NCBI GenBank assembly: GCA_045122895.1
Contig: JBGVIE010000077.1
Coordinates: forward strand, 1-19,011
Origin: RGIG1934 sp045122895
GTDB taxonomy: Bacteria; Bacillota; Clostridia; Lachnospirales; Lachnospiraceae
Direction of reading: 5' to 3'
Length of the DNA stretch: 19,011 nt
A model generated the notes under the pieces. It saw only the letters and a list, made by a program, of their open reading frames with translations. It ran no database searches and was not told the origin of the DNA. Shown in pieces: positions 14,374-19,011 of this stretch (position 1 is its first letter; the number at the start of each line of letters is the position of its first letter). The translations under genes were made by a program, and so were the position numbers.

Positions 14374-16059
14374 GTGAAAAAAGGGCAGTTATACTCAGGA
14401 AAAGTAGAAAGTATTGTATTTCCAAACAAAGGAGTAGTTAAAGTTGTAAATGATGGCGAAGTGGAAAAGGCGGTTGTTAAGGATACACTTCCTGGTCAGG
14501 AGGTGTCTTTTGTCGTATCCAAGAAGAGAAAAGGAAAATGTGAAGGACGACTAAAGGAAGTTCTTTCTAAGTCAGAGCTGGAAGATGTGGTTCCAGCTTG
14601 CAAGTTTTTTGGACAGTGTGGTGGATGTACATACCAGACTATGTCCTACGAGCATCAGCTTGAACTAAAAAGAACTTTGGTAAAAGATATTCTGGATGAC
14701 GCAATAAAGACGCCTTATGAGTTTCAGGGGATTATAGGAAGCCCTGATGAATGGGGTTATCGTAATAAGATGGAGTTTACTTTTGGCGATGAGTATAAGG
14801 ATGGTCCCTTGGCACTTGGGATGCATAAAAAAGGTGGTTTTTATGATATTGTCACTACAGATGAATGTAAAATCGTAAATGATGATTATAATAAAATCAC
14901 GAGAGCTGTACTGGAATGGGCAAAAAAGTCAGGTCTTCCATTTTTACATAAGCTTTCGCATGAAGGCTTCTTAAGACATTTGCTCGTAAGACGTGCTGTG
15001 AAGACTGGTGAAATTACTGTCAATCTGGTAACAACATCACAGATGGAAATGGACGAGCAGAGTTTTGTTGATGCAATTTTAACACTTGAGAACAACAAAG
15101 AATTATCAGGGAAAATTATCGGGATAACTCACATTATCAATGACAGCCTTGCTGATGTGGTCAAAAGTGATGAGACTAGAATTCTATATGGACAGGATTT
15201 CTTCTACGAGGAACTGCTTGGGATGAAGTTTAAAATATCTACCTTTTCATTTTTTCAGACAAATTCTCTTGGCGCTGAGAGACTATATGAAAAGGCGAGA
15301 GAATTCATAACAGAGTCTTATTACGATGGCGATGAGGCTGAAATGCGTGGTGCAACGATTTATGATTTGTACTCAGGAACTGGTACAATCGCTCAGATGA
15401 TGGCAGCGGTTTGCGGTCATGTAGTGGGTGTTGAAATCGTGGAGGAAGCGGTTGAGGCTGCAAAAGAGAATGCGAAGCTTAATGGTCTGGACAATTGTAC
15501 ATTTTTAGCGGGGGATGTGCTTAAGGTTTTGGATGAGATTGAGGATGCGCCTGATTTTATTATTCTTGATCCACCTCGTGACGGAATTCATCCAAAGGCG
15601 CTAGAGAAGATTATAGCATACGGAGTTGAGAACATAGTGTATATTTCGTGTAAACCGACAAGTCTTGCGAGAGATTTAGAGGTGATGCAGGCGAGGGGGT
15701 ATGAGGTTAAGAAGGCGTGTGCTGTTGATATGTTTCCGAATACGGTGCATGTGGAGACGGTTGTTCTCTTGTCCCAACGAAAAGCGGATGATTATGTTGA
15801 GGTGGAATTGGAACTGGATGAGCTTGATGTGACGAGTGCGGAGACGAAGGCTACTTATAAGGAAATTCAAGAGTATGTGCTGAAAGAGCATGGGTTGAAG
15901 GTTTCTAATCTATGCATTTCACAGGTAAAAAGAAAATGTGGAATAGAGGTTGGGGAGAATTATAATCTTCCTAAATCGGAAGATAGCAGACAGCCTCAAT
16001 GTCCGGTGGAGAAGGAAAAAGCTATTAGGGATGCGCTGGAGCATTTTGGGATGCTATAA
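14374..16059 (+). CDS. rlmD: 23S rRNA (uracil-C5)-methyltransferase RlmD/RumA with C-terminal extension
   Basis: The start is a GTG with AAAGGA 9 nt upstream; 561 residues. It contains an N-terminal TRAM RNA-binding domain (~1-60), a 4Fe-4S cluster ligand set (C76, C82, C85 and C165), a SAM motif (YDLYSGTGTIAQ, ~330-342), the DPPRDG loop, the catalytic nucleophile in VYISCKPTSLARDL and the general base in HVETVVLL (~458). It makes 5-methyluridine in 23S rRNA (U1939/U747 family; the exact site cannot be decided). The last ~85 residues (from about 475) are an extra module, TKATYKEIQEYV...SQVKRKCGIE...PQCPVEKEKAIRDALEHFGML, with a helix-turn-helix look, found in Clostridia RlmD proteins but absent from E. 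coli RlmD. A serine recombinase remnant begins 15 nt downstream and no terminator separates them. Confidence 0.93.
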   Translation: MKKGQLYSGKVESIVFPNKGVVKVVNDGEVEKAVVKDTLPGQEVSFVVSKKRKGKCEGRLKEVLSKSELEDVVPACKFFGQCGGCTYQTMSYEHQLELKRTLVKDILDDAIKTPYEFQGIIGSPDEWGYRNKMEFTFGDEYKDGPLALGMHKKGGFYDIVTTDECKIVNDDYNKITRAVLEWAKKSGLPFLHKLSHEGFLRHLLVRRAVKTGEITVNLVTTSQMEMDEQSFVDAILTLENNKELSGKIIGITHIINDSLADVVKSDETRILYGQDFFYEELLGMKFKISTFSFFQTNSLGAERLYEKAREFITESYYDGDEAEMRGATIYDLYSGTGTIAQMMAAVCGHVVGVEIVEEAVEAAKENAKLNGLDNCTFLAGDVLKVLDEIEDAPDFIILDPPRDGIHPKALEKIIAYGVENIVYISCKPTSLARDLEVMQARGYEVKKACAVDMFPNTVHVETVVLLSQRKADDYVEVELELDELDVTSAETKATYKEIQEYVLKEHGLKVSNLCISQVKRKCGIEVGENYNLPKSEDSRQPQCPVEKEKAIRDALEHFGML

Positions 16060-16073
16060 CAAGTGTTTCAAGA

Positions 16074-17606
16074 ATGAAAATGTAAACCAATAGCAGAGAA
16101 GACCAAGCGTAGAGTTGCTGGCTATGCCCGAGTTTCAACGGAGCATGAAGAACAGGCACCAGCTATGAGGCTCAGATGGATTATTATACCAACTACATTA
16201 CTTCCCGTGATGATTGGATTTTTGTCGGGATGTATTCTGATGAGGGTATTACAGCTACAAACACCAAAAGAAGAGAAGGCTTTAATCAGATGATTGAGGA
16301 TGCCCTTGCCGGAAAGATAGACCTTATCATCACAAAGTCGGTCAGCCGATTTGCAAGAAATACTGTTGATTCCCTTACAACGGTCAGGGAACTGAAGGAA
16401 AAAGGTGTGGAGATATATTTCGAGAAAGAGAATATCTGGACCCTTGATGCAAAAGGGGAGCTTCTTATTACGATAATGAGTTCCCTTGCACAGGAGGAAT
16501 CCAGATCCATTTCAGAGAATACCACATGGGGAAAAAGAAAAATGTTCGCAGACGGAAGGGCGAGCATTGGATTTAAACATTTCCTTGGGTATGACAGAGG
16601 ACCAGATGGCGAATTTATCATCAATGAAGAACAGGCAGTAACCGTCAGATATATTTACAAGCGCTATCTTGAGGGGTATTCCACATACAAAATTGCCTGC
16701 GAACTTACTGAAATGGGAGTGAAGACCCCTGCTGGGAAAGATAAATGGCATCCAAGTTCAGTGATGAGTATCCTTCAGAACGAAAAGTACAAAGGGGATG
16801 CCCTTTTGCAGAAGACTTTCACAAAGGACTTTCTGACTCATAAGCTGGTAGTGAACAATGGAGAAGTACCACAGTACTATGTGGAAGGACACCATGAGGG
16901 CATTGTGACAGCCGACCAGTTCGACCAAGTTCAGGCAGAGATTTTAAGGCGAAAGGGAATGCAGAAGTACAGTGGAGTTGGATTGTTTTCTTCCATAATA
17001 AAGTGTGGAGAATGCGGCTCTTGGTACGGAGCCAAGGTCTGGCATTCCAATGATAAGTACAGAAAGGTCATCTACAGATGCAATAACAAATATGCTGATG
17101 GCTGCAAGTGCAAAACACCACACATCAACGAGGATGAACTAAAGGAATTGTTTATCAAGGCGGCCAACGAGTTATTTTCTGAAAGGGAAGAGATTCTTGC
17201 CAACACCAAAGTTATGATGGAAATGGTCTGTGAAACGGATTCCCTTGACAGGGATTTACAGGATAGCATCACAGAACTTAATATCATCTCGGAGCAGATG
17301 CAGATTGCCATTGCAGAGAACAGCCGGGTAGCATTAGACCAGGATGAGTATGAAAAACGCTATGCCGAACTTACGGCAAGGTATGAAAAGGCAAAAGCTA
17401 AGTATGATGACATCGCAGAGCAGATAGAAAGCAAGAAGGCGAAGAGAGAATTATTTAAAGGCTTCATTCGAACTTTGGAGAAGCAGGATGGCTTAATGGA
17501 AGATTTTGATGCCGGGATTTGGAGTAGCCTTGTGCAGGAAGTGATTGTTAAGACCAAGGATGATATAAGATTCATATTCAAGAACGGATTTGAAGTAAGA
17601 GTATAG
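16074..17606 (+). pseudogene. Large serine recombinase with frameshifted, start-less catalytic N-terminus
   Basis: The protein body is a large serine (resolvase/invertase-type) recombinase: GMYSDEGITATNTKRREGF, KIDLIITKSVSRFARNTVDSL, AQEESRSISENTTWGKR, a recombinase domain (YIKRYLEGYSTYKIA), a zinc ribbon (CGECG...C...CKC, 17010-17115), and a C-terminal coiled coil, ending normally. The catalytic opening, RRVAGYARVSTEHEEQ, is encoded at 16108-16155 but one frame off (+1) from the rest. The GC-ACC junction at ~16156-16158 is one base short of the usual reading (…EEQ-A-TSYEAQMDYYT). The catalytic-Ser frame also has no usable start codon: TGA sits at 16075-16077, and the only nearby ATG (16074) is in the other frame and stops at 16083. 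An ATG at 16176 could yield a 476-residue protein lacking the catalytic Ser. It is therefore probably inactive unless frameshifting or sequencing error intervenes. Confidence 0.8.
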
Positions 17607-17618
17607 AAATAGGATTTG

Positions 17619-17656
17619 ATGGCACTCAGGCAGAAATGCTTGGGTGTCATTTTTTT
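17619..17656 (+). terminator. Strong intrinsic terminator of the recombinase gene
   Basis: A 14-bp stem with three G-U pairs (ATGGCACTCAGGCA / TGCTTGGGTGTCAT), a GAAA tetraloop and a run of seven T residues. It isolates the downstream leader and methyltransferase from recombinase transcription. Confidence 0.9.
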
Positions 17657-17684
17657 GTGGTAGAAACATAACAGTTATTATGAT
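17655..17684 (+). promoter_or_regulatory. Possible promoter of the leader-methyltransferase transcript
   Basis: TTGTGG (17655-17660), 18 nt, then TATGAT (17679-17684). The -35 box overlaps the terminator T-run. Several other AT-rich -10-like boxes lie nearby (17681-17700), so the exact start is uncertain, giving a leader of ~60 nt before the leader peptide. Confidence 0.4.
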
Positions 17685-17749
17685 ATTATATTTTATTATA
17701 TGAGCGAAAGTATATGCTCGCTAAAATTTGAATTTGAGGAGGTGATAAG

Positions 17750-17776
17750 ATGACAGCATATATGAGATTAAGATAA
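17750..17776 (+). CDS. Leader peptide MTAYMRLR, likely macrolide-sensing stalling peptide
   Basis: An 8-codon ORF, MTAYMRLR-stop, preceded by a near-perfect GAGGAGGTGAT ribosome binding site 3-9 nt upstream, too short for automatic gene calling. The Arg-Leu-Arg (+x+) motif at residues 6-8 is the established macrolide-dependent arrest motif. The mef(A) leader MTASMRLR differs at one residue, and ErmDL begins MTHSMRLR. In those systems, drug in the exit tunnel blocks peptide-bond formation between Leu7 and Arg8. The RNA just downstream can form alternative hairpins, one trapping the methyltransferase ribosome binding site, so stalling is expected to induce the methyltransferase. The peptide reading is direct; the drug response is inferred from the named families. 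Confidence 0.85.
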   Translation: MTAYMRLR

Positions 17777-17851
17777 TACCGCGAGTTGTGTTGCGGTACA
17801 TCCGTATTACATAACTCGCTTTCGGGCAAGAATGTAATAATGGAGGATGTC
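17777..17851 (+). promoter_or_regulatory. Translational attenuator with mutually exclusive hairpins sequestering the methyltransferase RBS
   Basis: Three pairings compete. A: TACCGC (17777-17782) with GCGGTA (17793-17798). B: 17781-17791 with 17809-17819, 11 bp including one G-U (GCGAGTTGTGT / ACATAACTCGC), plus CGG/CCG inside. C: ACATCC (17798-17803) and TATTACAT (17805-17812) with ATGTAATA (17832-17839) and GGATGT (17845-17850), which traps the GGAGGA ribosome binding site of the next gene. B excludes both A and C. Predicted logic: without drug, A and C form and translation is off. A ribosome stalled on codons 7-8 covers the 5' arm of A, so B forms, C cannot, and translation turns on. No T-tract follows, so the control is translational, as for erm, rather than transcriptional as for mef. 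Confidence 0.75.
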
Positions 17852-18682
17852 ATGAATAAAATTATTAGATTTAATGACAGCGAAAAGCTTTTTCGTTGTC
17901 CAATATGTAAACGAAAGTTAAAGATGGTAGGCAATAGTTTGCTGTGTAGTAATAAGCATTGTTTCGATATTTCTAAATTAGGATATGTGAATTTTGCATT
18001 AAATCAAAAGCAATCTAAGCATTATAGCAGAACTTCTTTTGAAAGCAGAATGGATATTTTAGAAAAGGGATACTATTCACATATTCTTACGGAGATAACA
18101 CATATATTGAGCAAGCTTGAAAACATAACAACTATTCTTGATGTCGGATGTGGTGAAGGATATTATTCTAGAAAAATCAAAGAACTATTTCAAGCAGATA
18201 TAGTTGCTTTTGATATTTCAAAAGATGCCATTTCCCTTGCTTCAAAAAGAGACGGTAGTAAGTCTATAAAGTGGTTTGTGGGTGATTTGGAAAATATGCC
18301 AATTAGAGACCACTCAGTAGACTGTATACTGGACATATTTACACCAGCTAATTATTTGGAGTTCAATAGAGTTCTGACGGATAGCGGCTATATTGTAAAG
18401 GTTATTCCTGGGAATAAACATCTGATGGAGTTCAGAAACATTGCAAAAGAACATTTGAAAAATCAAGAGTATTCCAATGAGAATGTGATTAACTTATTCA
18501 AGAAGCAGTATTCTGTTATTTACCAAAAAAGAGTTTCAGAATCATATGAAATGCCGTTAGAGGATATTAAAATTTTTGCAGACATGACCCCACTGCTCTT
18601 CCATGTAGATAAAACTGAGATTGATTTCAAAAAGCTAAAAACTTTGACGATTGATGCAGAGATATTTGTGGGAAGTCTATAA
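17852..18682 (+). CDS. rlmA: RlmA-family 23S rRNA (guanine-N1)-methyltransferase, attenuator-controlled
   Basis: The start is the ATG at 17852, with GGAGG 5-9 nt upstream; the longer frame from 17786 overlaps the regulatory hairpins and is rejected. The 276 residues match RlmA in length. A zinc knuckle lies at C16-x2-C19...C32-x3-H36 (CPICKRKL...CSNKHCFD), the exact spacing of E. coli RlmA ligands (5, 8, 21, 25), followed by SKLGYVNF. A SAM motif LDVGCGEGYYS is at 96-106, with FVGDLENMP and DIFTPAN later. RlmA(I) methylates G745; RlmA(II)/TlrB methylates G748 and protects against tylosin-type macrolides. Which base is modified here cannot be read from the sequence. Its location just beyond a mobile-element recombinase, with a macrolide-type leader, argues for an acquired ribosome-protection role. 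A perfect terminator follows at 18754-18786. Confidence 0.88.
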   Translation: MNKIIRFNDSEKLFRCPICKRKLKMVGNSLLCSNKHCFDISKLGYVNFALNQKQSKHYSRTSFESRMDILEKGYYSHILTEITHILSKLENITTILDVGCGEGYYSRKIKELFQADIVAFDISKDAISLASKRDGSKSIKWFVGDLENMPIRDHSVDCILDIFTPANYLEFNRVLTDSGYIVKVIPGNKHLMEFRNIAKEHLKNQEYSNENVINLFKKQYSVIYQKRVSESYEMPLEDIKIFADMTPLLFHVDKTEIDFKKLKTLTIDAEIFVGSL

Positions 18683-18693
18683 CGCTTGAAACT

Positions 18694-18735
18694 TTCAGTT
18701 TGACGGAGCAACAAATTCCAATTTGTTGAACTGAA
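18694..18735. repeat. Inverted repeat downstream of the RlmA-like gene
   Basis: TTCAGTT (18694-18700) pairs with AACTGAA (18729-18735). Inside, CAACAAATT-CC-AATTTGTTG (18709-18728) is a near-perfect 9-bp palindrome with a 2-nt loop. An 8-nt asymmetric loop separates the two stems. There is no T-run, so it is not a simple terminator; it could stabilise the 3' end of the transcript, bind a protein or be a recombination site. Confidence 0.55.
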
Positions 18736-18753
18736 TAGCACATACTGACCGAT

Positions 18754-18786
18754 AGGAACAAGGATGAAATATACCTTGTTCCTTTT
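18754..18786 (+). terminator. Intrinsic terminator
   Basis: A perfect 10-bp stem AGGAACAAGG / CCTTGTTCCT with a 10-nt loop and TTTT tail ends the leader-methyltransferase transcript. Confidence 0.85.
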
Positions 18787-18830
18787 CGTTTACCCAGGGC
18801 ATTCATAGAAAATGAATAAACAGGTCAGTT

Positions 18831-19011
18831 ATGCATCAGCAGTCGAATATATATCAACAAAATACAAATCAAACACAAAAACAAGAGTCAGGGGCATTAG
18901 GAATTCTTGCTATAATATTTAGTGTTTTAGGTGGTTGGCTTGGATTAGTGTTGTCTATTATTGGCTTATGTACGTATCAGACCCCTGAACACAAAACCAA
19001 ATGCAAAGTAG
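18831..19011 (+). CDS. Small membrane protein, 3' end outside window (DUF4190-like)
   Basis: The frame is open from the ATG at 18831 to the window edge (60 codons). It begins with a Gln/Asn-rich hydrophilic head (MHQQSNIYQQNTNQTQKQE), then one hydrophobic helix with the Gly-rich pattern SGALGILAIIFSVLGG / WLGLVLSIIGLCT, resembling one half of DUF4190-type membrane proteins. The ribosome binding site is poor (CAGGT 5-6 nt upstream). A competing ATG at 18812 in another frame runs only 36 codons and has no recognisable content. The rest of the gene and its function cannot be judged. Confidence 0.55.
   Translation, partial: MHQQSNIYQQNTNQTQKQESGALGILAIIFSVLGGWLGLVLSIIGLCTYQTPEHKTKCKV

Noticed and set aside
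15580..16059. Codon-use shift toward G-ending codons in the 3' part of rlmD, possible recombinant segment
   Set aside because: The change is visible by eye but not measured, and the protein is continuous and normal across it; too weak to report as transfer.
17786..17851. 22-codon N-terminal extension of the RlmA-like protein
   Set aside because: It overlaps the attenuator hairpins and lacks a ribosome binding site, while GGAGG precedes the ATG at 17852.
17777..17851. Transcriptional attenuator as in mef(A)
   Set aside because: No T-run follows any of the hairpins before the gene; sequestration of the ribosome binding site fits translational attenuation better.
18812..18922. 36-codon frame starting MNKQVSYASAVEYIS
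   Set aside because: It is short, without a ribosome binding site, and overlaps the more credible membrane-protein frame starting at 18831.

Overview
The window is low-GC Gram-positive DNA with strong AGGAGG-type ribosome binding sites, consensus sigma-A promoters and U-tract terminators. The gene set is typical of Clostridia, most likely the family Lachnospiraceae: DUF1836 protein, YerC/YecD, Y_Y_Y-type surface protein, a short protein with an acidic tail, and RlmD with a Clostridia-type C-terminal extension. The genus cannot be fixed from the sequence.

Layout. (1) 1-1908 is the 3' part of a large surface protein with a Thr/Pro/Glu repeat linker. It shares a bidirectional terminator with a convergent two-TM membrane protein (1929-2930). 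(2) Back-to-back promoters lead into a methyltransferase-hslO (Hsp33) operon (3060-4702), which converges on a cold-shock gene with its own consensus promoter. (3) A minus-strand operon encodes a YcdX-type PHP phosphatase and YerC/YecD. (4) An orphan lipoprotein binding protein of the SsuA/TauA/THI5 type is followed by a 137-bp GC-rich, hairpin-dense insert flanked by 12-bp direct repeats, then a convergent DUF1836 gene. (5) A PspA / zinc-ribbon membrane protein / SPFH protein cluster (8241-11214) resembles Bacillus ydjF-ydjG-ydjI and suggests an envelope-stress module. It leads into pcrA, two small membrane proteins and rlmD. (6) From about 16060 to at least 18682 the content turns accessory: a large serine recombinase with a broken 5' end directly abuts rlmD, followed by an RlmA-family 23S rRNA methyltransferase gene.

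The most interesting finding is upstream of that last gene. It has a well-formed 8-codon leader ORF, MTAYMRLR, with its own strong ribosome binding site. This closely matches the macrolide-stalling leaders of mef(A) and ermD. Mutually exclusive RNA hairpins follow, and one of them sequesters the methyltransferase ribosome binding site. The natural reading is drug-inducible translational attenuation of a mobile rRNA methyltransferase, a candidate undescribed ribosome-protection determinant.

No rRNA, tRNA or CRISPR array was seen. No gene-free stretch exceeds 300 bases; the longest is 7224-7405, which holds the hairpin insert and a terminator.
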